Source of the DNA: JBJFGR01 sp051892875
GTDB lineage: Bacteria; Pseudomonadota; Gammaproteobacteria; Enterobacterales; Succinivibrionaceae
DNA length: 22,380 nt
Assembly: GCA_051892875.1 (NCBI GenBank)
Contig: JBJFGR010000019.1
Coordinates: 1-22,380 of the forward strand
Reading direction: 5' to 3'
The translations under genes and the position numbers were made by a program. Of the stretch, positions 14,539 to 22,380 are shown one piece after another (position 1 is the first letter of the stretch; each line of letters opens with the position of its first letter). The notes under the pieces are model-generated. The model saw nothing but the letters and a program-made list of their open reading frames with translations. It searched no databases and was not told the DNA's origin.

Positions 14539-16275
14539 TTATAGCATACTTTCTAATTTTTCATATCCGATTTTTGTTATGATATCACCTTGGATTTCAA
14601 ATACCGTTAATCTGCTATCAATAATGGTAACACGATCTCCTACTTGAGGGTAGCCACCAATTTGATAGTTCATGAATTCACTTAGTGTCAGTTCTTTTTC
14701 TAAAGAAGTGATGATCATATCATAATTTTTTGAAATTTCAGGCATTGGAATATTTCCATTTAAAATAATGTCTCCATTGTAAAAGTAAGGTACTTTTTTT
14801 ATCGGAGTGTTACCTGAAAATATTGAGTTTAATAGGGGTTCATCTTCTGCATGACCAACAATTGATATAATGTCACCTTTTTGTAATGTTATATTTGAAT
14901 GAGGTTTCATCATTTGAGCATGACGATATATTGAGGAAATCAATGTCTTACTTGGAAATTTTATTTCACGTAATGTTAGATTATCAAAAGCATGATTCTT
15001 TATTTCATAGTTAAATATTTCATAATCATCACTAAGTGAGATACCAATTTGTCCTTTGGTTATAGGAGCTACTGAGCAAGGTGTATACACGTCAAAGAAT
15101 TTTGCAATTGGTAATATGGTGGCTCCTTGTATCAGTAGTGAGAAAATTACCACAACGAAGGCTATATTAAAAAATATTTCTCCATGGGGAATGTTATACA
15201 TAATAGGGTAAATAGCTAGTACGATTGGAACAGATCCTCTTAATCCAACCCATGAAATGAATAATAATTCTTTATTTGAAAAATTAAAGAATGGTTTTAA
15301 GCATAAAAAAACAGCTATAGGTCTAGCAATAATTGTCATAAGAATAGAAACAAGTAAACCTATCCATATGTAATTTACTAAAGTTTTAGGATCTACAAGA
15401 AGTCCTAGAATAAGGAAGAGGCTAATTTGGGATAACCAACTTAAACCTTCTTGTACGGATCTGATATAGTTTACCTGACGCGTGTTCTGATTTCCTATAA
15501 TCATCCCCATGATAAAGATAGCTAGAAAACCTGAACCATTTAATGATGATGTAATACTAAAACCGATGAAAGCGATACCTATTATGAGTAAAGAGTATAA
15601 ACCGCTAGGTATATTTATATTGTTAATTATGTGTTTTCCAATAATACCAAAAAGAATACCAAAAGCTATACCAAAGAAAAATTGCTGAGCAAAAAAAACA
15701 AGCATGTGTAAAGGTGAGATATCGGTATTACTTTCGGAGGCAGTGATAATTGTTATAATTGTAGTTGTTAAGAATATAGCCATAGGGTCGTTTGTTGCAG
15801 ATTCCATTTGTAGGGGAATATTAACCTTGTTTTTTAAACTGATACCATTGCTGCCTAATAAGCAAAAAACTGCACCAGCGTCTGTAGAACCAATAATAGC
15901 CGCGATCAACATTGATTCATAGAATGAGAATCCAATAAGATAATGTACACAAATACCAACAATTGCTGTAGTTATAATAACCCCGACAGTTGCAAGAAGA
16001 ACACTTTGTTTTGCTGATGAAAAGAACATGTGAATATTAGTTTGACAGCCACCATCAAACAGAATTATCGCTAGGGCTACATTACTCAATAAAAATGCTA
16101 AATTATAATCATCAAATTCTATTTTTATAAATAAGCCTTCATTTCCGCACAACATACCAATGCCTAAGAATAACAATAACACAGGTAATCCCATAAACGA
16201 AGATATTCGTGATGCAAAAATACTAGAGGAGAGAAGAATACCAACAATTAATAATGTGTTATTTAGATAATCCAT
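14539..16275 (-). CDS. cvrA: K+(Na+)/H+ antiporter, CPA1 family, CvrA/NhaP2 type
   Basis: This is a 578-aa inner-membrane cation/proton antiporter, the same length as E. coli CvrA. About twelve hydrophobic segments fill residues 1-390. Family marks are ALAIILFDGG (67-76), GSTDAGAVF (129-137), ESATNDP (158-164, with the N162-D163 pair of CPA1 exchangers) and SWVGLRGSVPI. The cytoplasmic tail has a TrkA-C/RCK_C-like domain (~400-480, including GDIISIVGHAED) and a CorC/HlyC-like domain (~490-575). NhaP2 proteins export K+ (and Na+/Rb+) for protons and protect against high cytoplasmic K+ and osmotic shock. The ribosome binding site is weak. The gene is divergent from hrpA with interlaced promoters. 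No clear terminator separates it from the Sel1 gene 155 nt downstream on the same strand. Confidence 0.93.
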   Translation of the reverse strand: MDYLNNTLLIVGILLSSSIFASRISSFMGLPVLLLFLGIGMLCGNEGLFIKIEFDDYNLAFLLSNVALAIILFDGGCQTNIHMFFSSAKQSVLLATVGVIITTAIVGICVHYLIGFSFYESMLIAAIIGSTDAGAVFCLLGSNGISLKNKVNIPLQMESATNDPMAIFLTTTIITIITASESNTDISPLHMLVFFAQQFFFGIAFGILFGIIGKHIINNINIPSGLYSLLIIGIAFIGFSITSSLNGSGFLAIFIMGMIIGNQNTRQVNYIRSVQEGLSWLSQISLFLILGLLVDPKTLVNYIWIGLLVSILMTIIARPIAVFLCLKPFFNFSNKELLFISWVGLRGSVPIVLAIYPIMYNIPHGEIFFNIAFVVVIFSLLIQGATILPIAKFFDVYTPCSVAPITKGQIGISLSDDYEIFNYEIKNHAFDNLTLREIKFPSKTLISSIYRHAQMMKPHSNITLQKGDIISIVGHAEDEPLLNSIFSGNTPIKKVPYFYNGDIILNGNIPMPEISKNYDMIITSLEKELTLSEFMNYQIGGYPQVGDRVTIIDSRLTVFEIQGDIITKIGYEKLESML

Positions 16276-16324
16276 TTTTATAATTCTTTAGTTTGATACG
16301 TTTAGCATACAATATTGATTTATT

Positions 16325-16359
16325 TTGAACATTGTATAGTATAGCTTATAATATGTTAA
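16325..16359. promoter_or_regulatory. Interlaced divergent promoters of cvrA and hrpA
   Basis: On the minus strand TTAACA (16359-16354) and TACAAT (16336-16331) are 17 nt apart, each 5 of 6 to consensus, and serve cvrA. On the plus strand TTGAAC (16325-16330) and TATAAT (16347-16352) are 16 nt apart and serve hrpA. The two promoters occupy the same 35 bp, so polymerase can use only one at a time. Confidence 0.55.
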
Positions 16360-16419
16360 AAAATCACCCCCTTTTATTATATTTAGAAAAATATTTTTTT
16401 TTCATTGGAGTTGTTTTGA

Positions 16420-19400
16420 ATGTCTGTTGAAATAAGTTACAGCGAAATTAAAAATGCCTTAAAGCAAGTATTGATCTCAGATAAAATTGAATTAGGAAGA
16501 AGGACTAAGATGATCTTTGGTGATAGAAATCACCCAAAAAACAAAGAGCTAATAGACTCAGCAGATGTTGAAAGGTTGGTTTTAGATGTTCATAAAGCTG
16601 TAGAAAAAACAACTCAACGAAATGCAACTATTCCAGAAATTACTTATCAAGAAGAACTACCCATTAGCAAAGAACATGAAAATATAGCAAAGCTGATAAA
16701 AGAGAATCAAGTTATTATTTTGGCTGGAGATACAGGCTCTGGTAAAACAACTCAGCTACCTAAAATATGTCTTGAAGCAGGATTAGGGAGAAGAGGGATA
16801 ATAGGTCATACTCAAACCCGTAGATTAGCAACAAGAACTGTTGCAGAAAGAATAAGTAATGAATTAAAAGTGCCATTAGGAACAGTTGTTGGTTATAAAG
16901 TTCGTTTCGGCGATAAAACTTCTCCCAATACTATAATAAAATTAATGACAGATGGTGTTTTATTAGCAGAGCTTGAACAAGATCGTTACTTAAATGATTA
17001 TGAAGTTTTGATTATAGATGAAGCACATGAAAGAAGTTTAAATATTGATTTTATTTTAGGTTTTTTAAAAGAATTATTATTAAAGAGAAAAGATTTAAAA
17101 GTAATTGTAACTTCAGCAACTATTGATTTAGAGCGATTTAGCAAACATTTTAATAATGCTCCTATTAAAGTTGTGGAAGGACGTACTTATCCTGTTGAAG
17201 TACGTTATGCTCCTCTTGATGAATATTTGCAAGATGAAAATGGTGAAACAGATATTGATGAAGATTCATTACAACGAGGGATATTAAAAGCTATTCATGA
17301 ATTAGAAAATGAAAAATTAGGCGATATATTAGTCTTTTTAAATGGTGAAAGAGACATTATGGAAATGGCTGATTTTTTAAGAAAAGCTAATTTGAAAGGA
17401 ACTGAAATTTTACCACTTTATGCCAGACTAAGTAATCAAGAGCAAAATAGGGTTTTTGCATCTCATGTCGGAAGAAGAATAATTTTGGCTACAAATGTGG
17501 CTGAAACTTCTGTTACAGTACCAGGTATTAGGTATGTAATTGATCCAGGAACTGCTCGTATCAGCAGATATAATTCTCGCACCAAAGTACAGCGTTTACC
17601 AATAGAACCAATATCTCAAGCAAGTGCTAATCAAAGAAAAGGTCGTTGTGGTCGTGTGGCGGAAGGTATATGTATTCGTTTATATGGTGAGAATGATTTT
17701 ATTACACGAAGTGAGTTTACAGATCCTGAAATTTTACGAACTAATTTAGCGGCCGTAATATTACGAATGCTAAATTTAAGAATAAAAGATATAGCTGCTT
17801 TTCCATTTATTGAACCGCCTGATTATAAACAAATAAAAGATGGTATTAAGTTACTTGAAGAGCTAGGTGCAATAACATTTGATAAAAATAAAATAGGAAA
17901 CAATGATAAAGATTTAGTTCATGAAAATATAAAGTTAACAGCTATTGGTAAAGCTATGTCAAAGTTTCCGTGCGATCCAAGATTATCTCGTATGCTTATA
18001 GAAGCAAATGAACAGAATGCTTTAAAGGAAATGTTGATTATTGCTTCTAATTTAAGTGCGCAAGAAACTAGAGAAAGACCATTACAATGGCGCGAAGCTG
18101 CTAATGAACAACATTCTCGTTTTAATGATAAGAAATCAGATTTTTTAAGTATTATTAATTTGTACAATTATTTACAAAAAATAATTAATGAAAATTCAAA
18201 TTCTCAGTTAAGAAAAATAATGAGAAAAGAATTTTTATCTTATCTTCGAATGAGGGAATGGTTTGATATTTTATCTCAATTACAAGAGACAGTTGATGAG
18301 TTAGGATATAAAGTAAACGAAGCTCCTGCAACCTACGAGCAAATACATCGTTCTATTCTTTGTGGTTTATTAGGTCAGATAGGTACTCAAACCCATGAGC
18401 GTTTTGAATATGTAGGACCAAGAAGTAATCATTTTTATATTTTTCCAGGATCTGGACTTTCAAAAAGTAATCCACGTTGGATAGTAGCAGCAGAAATTAC
18501 GGAAACTAGTAAACTTTACGCCCGTAATGTAGCTGAAATAGACCCACTATGGACAGAAAAGTATGCCAAAAACATTATTCGTTATTCTTATTATGATGAA
18601 CATTGGAGTAAGAGTATGGGGGCGGTAATGGCGTATCAAAAAGGAATGTTGTATGGTTTACCTGTAATTAATAATAGAAAAGTAAATTATACAAAAGTTA
18701 ATCCATTATTATGTAGAGAATTGTTTATAAGAGAAGGTTTGGTTAGTGGTGAATTTAATACATCTGAAATATTTTTTAAGCATAATAGGAAACTTATAAA
18801 CGATGTTTTGGAATTAGAAGATAAATCAAGAAGAAGAGATTTATTGGTTAATGATGATGCTTTATTTGCTTTTTATGATGAACGAATTCCTGAAGATGTT
18901 GTTGAAGCTAAATCTTTTGAAAAGTGGTGGCAAAATAAGAAACAGAATGACCCTGAATTTTTAAATTTTGACAGTGAAATGTTAAAACAAAAAGATACAT
19001 CTATGATTAGTGATGATCTTTATCCTGAGAAATTAAACATAGGGAGGTTTAGGTTAAAATTACAATATTGTTTTGATCCAACTTCAGATATTGATGGTGT
19101 TACTGCTATTATTCCAGTTAGTATTTTAAATCAATTAAAATCAGAAGACTTTTTATGGTTGATTCCTGGTTTAAGATTGGAACTTTATACTTCTCTTATA
19201 AAATCATTACCAAAATCTTTAAGAAGAAAATTTGTACCAGCACCAAATTATGCTCAGGCATTAAATGATTGTTTAAATCCAAGTATGGGGTATTTTTGGG
19301 AAGTATTATGTAAACAAATGACCAAAATAGCTAGTGAAAAAATAAAACAGGAAGATTTTGATTTAACGTTTTTACCAAAGCATCTTAAATTTAATTTTAG

Positions 19401-20385
19401 AGTAATAGATATAAAGAACAGAGTACTTTTAGAAAGTCGAGATTTAGAATATATAAAACACAAATTAAAAGATGAAGTAAAAGCATCTCTTGAACAAGTT
19501 GTTAAGGAATTGCCTTGTGAAAAGGGGATTACTTCTTGGACTTTTGATGTTTTTCCAAAAAAACAAAAACGTGTAATTGGAGGTTTGGAAATAGTTGCTT
19601 ATCCTGCTTTAAAAGACTGTGGAGACAGTGTAAGTATGGAGTTATATGAGAGTGAGGAAGAAGCTTTATATCAAATGAATAAAGGTCTAAAAAGGTTGAT
19701 TATGAAGGCTATTCCTAGTCCACTTAATTTTTTAGAAGAAAAATTGCCAAACAAAGCAAAGTTGGCCATGTACTTTAATGCGGTAGGAACTGTAAAAAAT
19801 CTGATAGAAGATATGGAATCATATGTGTTAGATGAGATTATTAATGAATGTGGCGGAGTCGCTTGGAATGAACAGGATTTTAAGAAGATTGTTGAATGTG
19901 CAAAAGCTAATATTTACGACAGGGTGTATAAAATAGCCACAATTTGTGAAAAAATTTTGGTGAAAGCTAATGAGGTTAGAAAAAAATTAAAGGGCAAGAT
20001 GGATTTGAGAACAGCCTATGCTTATAGTGATATAGGAGGGCAATTATCAAGATTAATATATAAAGGATTTGTTACAGAAACAGGTCCTATGTATTTTCCT
20101 CATTTAGAACGATATTTAGATGCAATGTTAAAAAGAATAGAAAAAGTTCCTCAAGATCCGAATCGTGATTTAATGATGCTTAATAAGTACAAGGATGTAG
20201 AGCATGATTATGAGTCTTTACTTGGTAAATATGCAGGAAAGATTTTGCCAACTGAAGTCAGAAATGTTAGGTTTATGCTAGAAGAATTACGAGTATCTTT
20301 TTTTGCACAAAGTATAAAAACCTTATATCCAGTTTCAGAAAAAAGAGTTCATAATGAAATTGAAAGATTAAAGGTTTTGTGCTAA
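16420..20385 (+). CDS. hrpA: ATP-dependent RNA helicase HrpA
   Basis: This is a 1321-aa DEAH-box 3'-to-5' RNA helicase, close to the E. coli length (1300 aa). Motifs: Walker A GDTGSGKT (103-110), DEAH (200-203, DEAHERS), SAT (232-234), ATNVAETSVTVPG, and motif VI QRKGRCGR (405-412). These are followed by the winged-helix/ratchet and OB-fold regions of DEAH/RHA helicases and the long C-terminal HrpA-specific domain (DUF3418-like, ~700-1321). In E. coli, HrpA takes part in fimbrial mRNA processing and, more recently, in rescue of collided ribosomes; the latter is from memory. GGAG at 16407-16410 supports the ATG. The gene is divergent from cvrA. Downstream, a hairpin shared with the argH promoter could terminate it. 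Confidence 0.96.
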   Translation: MSVEISYSEIKNALKQVLISDKIELGRRTKMIFGDRNHPKNKELIDSADVERLVLDVHKAVEKTTQRNATIPEITYQEELPISKEHENIAKLIKENQVIILAGDTGSGKTTQLPKICLEAGLGRRGIIGHTQTRRLATRTVAERISNELKVPLGTVVGYKVRFGDKTSPNTIIKLMTDGVLLAELEQDRYLNDYEVLIIDEAHERSLNIDFILGFLKELLLKRKDLKVIVTSATIDLERFSKHFNNAPIKVVEGRTYPVEVRYAPLDEYLQDENGETDIDEDSLQRGILKAIHELENEKLGDILVFLNGERDIMEMADFLRKANLKGTEILPLYARLSNQEQNRVFASHVGRRIILATNVAETSVTVPGIRYVIDPGTARISRYNSRTKVQRLPIEPISQASANQRKGRCGRVAEGICIRLYGENDFITRSEFTDPEILRTNLAAVILRMLNLRIKDIAAFPFIEPPDYKQIKDGIKLLEELGAITFDKNKIGNNDKDLVHENIKLTAIGKAMSKFPCDPRLSRMLIEANEQNALKEMLIIASNLSAQETRERPLQWREAANEQHSRFNDKKSDFLSIINLYNYLQKIINENSNSQLRKIMRKEFLSYLRMREWFDILSQLQETVDELGYKVNEAPATYEQIHRSILCGLLGQIGTQTHERFEYVGPRSNHFYIFPGSGLSKSNPRWIVAAEITETSKLYARNVAEIDPLWTEKYAKNIIRYSYYDEHWSKSMGAVMAYQKGMLYGLPVINNRKVNYTKVNPLLCRELFIREGLVSGEFNTSEIFFKHNRKLINDVLELEDKSRRRDLLVNDDALFAFYDERIPEDVVEAKSFEKWWQNKKQNDPEFLNFDSEMLKQKDTSMISDDLYPEKLNIGRFRLKLQYCFDPTSDIDGVTAIIPVSILNQLKSEDFLWLIPGLRLELYTSLIKSLPKSLRRKFVPAPNYAQALNDCLNPSMGYFWEVLCKQMTKIASEKIKQEDFDLTFLPKHLKFNFRVIDIKNRVLLESRDLEYIKHKLKDEVKASLEQVVKELPCEKGITSWTFDVFPKKQKRVIGGLEIVAYPALKDCGDSVSMELYESEEEALYQMNKGLKRLIMKAIPSPLNFLEEKLPNKAKLAMYFNAVGTVKNLIEDMESYVLDEIINECGGVAWNEQDFKKIVECAKANIYDRVYKIATICEKILVKANEVRKKLKGKMDLRTAYAYSDIGGQLSRLIYKGFVTETGPMYFPHLERYLDAMLKRIEKVPQDPNRDLMMLNKYKDVEHDYESLLGKYAGKILPTEVRNVRFMLEELRVSFFAQSIKTLYPVSEKRVHNEIERLKVLC

Positions 20386-20408
20386 AACTAAAAACTTTTT
20401 ATTAAACC

Positions 20409-20440
20409 AAAATACTGTTATAATCCGTTCAGTATTTTTG
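20409..20440 (+). promoter_or_regulatory. Hairpin with embedded extended -10 box: hrpA terminator / argH promoter
   Basis: AAAATACTG (20409-20417) and CAGTATTTT (20430-20438) are perfect 9-bp inverted arms with a 12-nt loop, and the right arm ends in five T, as in an intrinsic terminator. The loop and left-arm edge hold TGT-TATAAT (20416-20424), an extended -10 promoter element for argH, 45 nt before its ATG. One element may therefore serve both genes, or the arms may be an operator around the -10 box. Confidence 0.55.
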
Positions 20441-20468
20441 TATTTTAAGATTATTTTTCGGAGTAACT

Positions 20469-21851
20469 ATGGCATTATGGGGTGGTCGCTTCTCTCAAGA
20501 AGCTGATGCAAGATTCAAATCTTTTAATGATTCTTTGATTTTTGATTATAGAATGGCAATTCAAGATGTTGAAGGTTCTATAGGTTGGGCGAAAGCTATT
20601 GCAAGCGTTGGTATCATCACGGAGCAAGAGTGTAATGATCTTCAAAACGCATTGAAAGAATTGTTAAATGAAATTAATGCAGATCAGGAATCAATAGCTT
20701 ATGCAGGTTATGAAGATATTCATTCTTATGTAGAAGCAAAGTTAATAGAAAAAGTTGGTGATTTAGGTAAAAAATTGCATACAGGTAGAAGCCGAAATGA
20801 CCAAGTTGCAACAGATTTGAAATTGTGGTGCAAGGCTCAGTGTATAGTTTTATTATCATCTATTACAAATTTACAAAAGAAACTTGTGAGTATTGCTGAT
20901 ACATATTATGACACTGTAATTCCAGGATATACTCATATGCAAAGAGCTCAACCTGTAACATTTGGTCATTGGGCAATGGCGTATGTAGAAATGTTGGATA
21001 GAGACTACTTAAGATTACAGAATGCTTATAATTTAATGGATACATGTCCTTTAGGAAGTGCTGCATTAGCAGGAACTGCATATGCGATAGATAGAGAAAA
21101 ACTTGCTCTGGATTTAGGTTTTTCAAGAGCAACAAGAAATAGTTTAGATTCAGTTTCAGATCGTGACCATGTGTTAGAGTTATTAAGTGTGGCCTCTATT
21201 TCAATGATTCATTTATCTCGTATGGCCGAAGATTTGATAATGTATAATAGTGGTGAATTTTATTTTATAGAGTTATCTGATAAAGTGACATCAGGCTCAT
21301 CATTAATGCCTCAGAAGAAAAATCCAGATGCATGTGAATTAATAAGAGGTAAATCTGGACGAGTTGTAGGGGCGTTGACTGGTATGTTGATGACCATGAA
21401 ATCTTTGCCTTTAGCATATAATAAAGATATGCAAGAAGATAAAGAAGGTTTATTTGATGCATTAGATACTTGGCATGATTGTTTAGATATGGCTTCTTTG
21501 GTATTTGAAGGTATTCAGGTTCGAAAGGATGTGACTTTGACTGCTGCAAAAGGTGGGTATGCTAATGCTACCGAATTAGCTGATTATTTAGTATCAAAGG
21601 GTATTCCATTTAGGGAAGCTCATCATATAGTAGGTGAAACAGTCGTTTATGCTATAAAACAAAACAAATCTCTAGAAGATTTAACAGTAGCTGAATTTAA
21701 TCAATTTACTGATAAAGTTTCAGATGATGTATATCCTATTTTACAAATTGAATCAATTTTGAGTAAAAGATGTGCCAAAGGTGGGGTATCATTGGAACAG
21801 ATAAAGAGTGCTGTAAATTTTATGAAAGAACATTTAAATTCAAGAAATTAG
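20469..21851 (+). CDS. argH: Argininosuccinate lyase
   Basis: This 460-aa enzyme of the aspartase/fumarase superfamily splits argininosuccinate into arginine and fumarate, the last step of arginine synthesis, in the cytoplasm as a homotetramer. Evidence: start WGGRFSQEADARF, HTGRSRNDQVATDL, GYTHMQRAQP with H156 as likely catalytic histidine, and the signature loop SGSSLMPQKKNPD (275-287) with the mobile-loop serine (S277 by position). Full length matches the family. CGGAG at 20459-20463 fits the ATG. argH stands alone, without argG, argB or argC nearby. I see no ARG-box-like ArgR site upstream, only the hairpin/extended -10 element. Confidence 0.97.
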   Translation: MALWGGRFSQEADARFKSFNDSLIFDYRMAIQDVEGSIGWAKAIASVGIITEQECNDLQNALKELLNEINADQESIAYAGYEDIHSYVEAKLIEKVGDLGKKLHTGRSRNDQVATDLKLWCKAQCIVLLSSITNLQKKLVSIADTYYDTVIPGYTHMQRAQPVTFGHWAMAYVEMLDRDYLRLQNAYNLMDTCPLGSAALAGTAYAIDREKLALDLGFSRATRNSLDSVSDRDHVLELLSVASISMIHLSRMAEDLIMYNSGEFYFIELSDKVTSGSSLMPQKKNPDACELIRGKSGRVVGALTGMLMTMKSLPLAYNKDMQEDKEGLFDALDTWHDCLDMASLVFEGIQVRKDVTLTAAKGGYANATELADYLVSKGIPFREAHHIVGETVVYAIKQNKSLEDLTVAEFNQFTDKVSDDVYPILQIESILSKRCAKGGVSLEQIKSAVNFMKEHLNSRN

Positions 21852-22332
21852 GTTAGAGAACCTTACGCGATAAGAAACTTGAATTCTTTCTTTAATGCTT
21901 GAGTTCAATATCGTGTTTGCTAACATTTCTTGTGATTGTTCAAGTTTAATAGGTATAAATATAAAATAGGGGAAACAACGTTATAATTTGCCCCTATTTT
22001 TTTAGTTATCTGATTTCTTAAATTTATTGATGCTTTGTAGTCACCAAATTAAATATTGAAATGGTATTTTTTGATAACACAATATTTGGATATAAATTTA
22101 AAAGAAATCTTTTAGCTTTAAATATGATCTTTAATTCTGGATAGCATATACACAATAATGGTGATAATAATCACACTTCATACAATTAACTGAAAAAAGT
22201 AATTTTATGTAAAATATTCTAACTATAGAATTAAAATCAAAAAACTATTTATATAGTTTTATGGTTGTAATATTATTTTAACTCAAGTTTCCCACTTAAT
22301 TTAGGGGGATTTTTACTAACCAATCCTTAATC
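21852..22332. other. Trailer and intergenic region after argH
   Basis: I see no convincing gene. The first 110 nt contain a small hairpin (AGGTT/AACCT at 21850-21863) and a 9-bp inverted repeat (AAACTTGAA at 21875-21883 with TTCAAGTTT at 21939-21947), then a strong terminator. Beyond it lie an 8-bp AAAACTAT/ATAGTTTT hairpin (22241-22260) and an imperfect C/G-rich palindrome (22291-22308) followed by T's. A 27-codon frame at 22061-22144 lacks a ribosome binding site. Confidence 0.45.
21963..22003 (+). terminator. Intrinsic terminator downstream of argH
   Basis: AAAATAGGGG (21963-21972) pairs perfectly with CCCCTATTTT (21991-22000) around an 18-nt loop, continuing into TTT. The stem is 10 bp with four consecutive G-C pairs at the loop end. 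On the opposite strand the stem also ends in T's, so it can work in both directions. Confidence 0.8.
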
Positions 22333-22380
22333 CTAGTGGTTTAGGAGTTTTTTAAAAACTTGCATTGACAAATATCTCTT
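22333..22380 (-). CDS. Possible C-terminal end of a reverse-strand gene
   Basis: Read on the minus strand from the window edge, 15 codons end at TAG (22335-22333): KRYLSMQVFKKLLNH. The composition (basic, aromatic, LL) is like a genuine protein C-terminus such as a transposase tail, but with so few codons no family can be named. The imperfect palindrome at 22291-22308 downstream could then be a terminator or an element end. This is a weak call. Confidence 0.25.
   Translation of the reverse strand, partial: KRYLSMQVFKKLLNH

Noticed and set aside
20386..20468. ArgR operator (ARG box) upstream of argH
   Set aside because: The inverted repeat AAAATACTG/CAGTATTTT does not fit the TGAAT-N4-ATTCA type consensus, and no other candidate was seen.
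22061..22144. 27-codon plus-strand ORF after the argH terminator
   Set aside because: No Shine-Dalgarno sequence, no promoter and unremarkable composition; likely chance in AT-rich DNA.
22365..22370. TTGACA at the right edge as a consensus -35 box
   Set aside because: The matching -10 box would fall outside the window, and the same bases read as coding on the minus strand; it cannot be judged.
1..22380. tRNA, rRNA or CRISPR arrays
   Set aside because: No cloverleaf-type sequence with CCA-like end, no rRNA-like block and no regularly spaced direct repeats were seen; the TTTTACCCA repeats are too few and irregularly spaced for CRISPR.

Overview
The window is an AT-rich bacterial chromosome segment that looks gammaproteobacterial. 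The evidence is a full-length HrpA (1321 aa), a 578-aa CvrA/NhaP2-type antiporter of the same length as the E. coli protein, a TopB-type topoisomerase III and a bacterial ArgH. The start of a clostridial-type Rpn/PD-(D/E)XK transposase-like gene and an arsenic cassette of the ArsR-ArsP-thioredoxin-ArsC layout suggest an anaerobic or gut-associated lineage. A Succinivibrionaceae-like host would fit, but that is inference. No rRNA, tRNA or CRISPR array is visible.

Layout: 1-289, truncated Rpn-like gene (-). 290-655, intergenic region with copies of a dispersed repeat. 656-2788, topB (-), divergent from 3052-6678, a 1208-aa SWIM zinc-finger plus SNF2 helicase fusion (+). 6679-6891, more copies of the same repeat, one forming a terminator-like 15-bp RNA stem. 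6892-6981, a 29-codon proline-rich microprotein candidate. 7294-9359, arsenic operon arsR-arsP-trx-arsC (+) with two identical palindromic operators around its -10 box. 9398-14383, a divergent GT2 glycosyltransferase (-) downstream of a 1330-aa membrane-anchored Sel1-repeat protein (-). 14539-16275, cvrA (-). 16420-20385, hrpA (+). 20469-21851, argH (+). 21852-22380, argH trailer, a strong terminator, and possibly the last codons of a reverse-strand gene at the edge.

How the genes relate: TopB and the SWIM-SNF2 ATPase share one intergenic promoter region and are bracketed by the repeat family, so they may be a DNA-topology/remodelling pair. The four arsenic genes form a self-regulated detoxification unit: sensor, membrane exporter, small redox protein and arsenate reductase. 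The Sel1 protein and the degenerate GT2 enzyme are adjacent on the same strand, separated by two mutually exclusive hairpins, and may act together at the envelope. CvrA, HrpA and ArgH are housekeeping genes. The least explained items are the repeat family around topB/SNF2, the Sel1-GT pair with its regulatory structures, and the microprotein.
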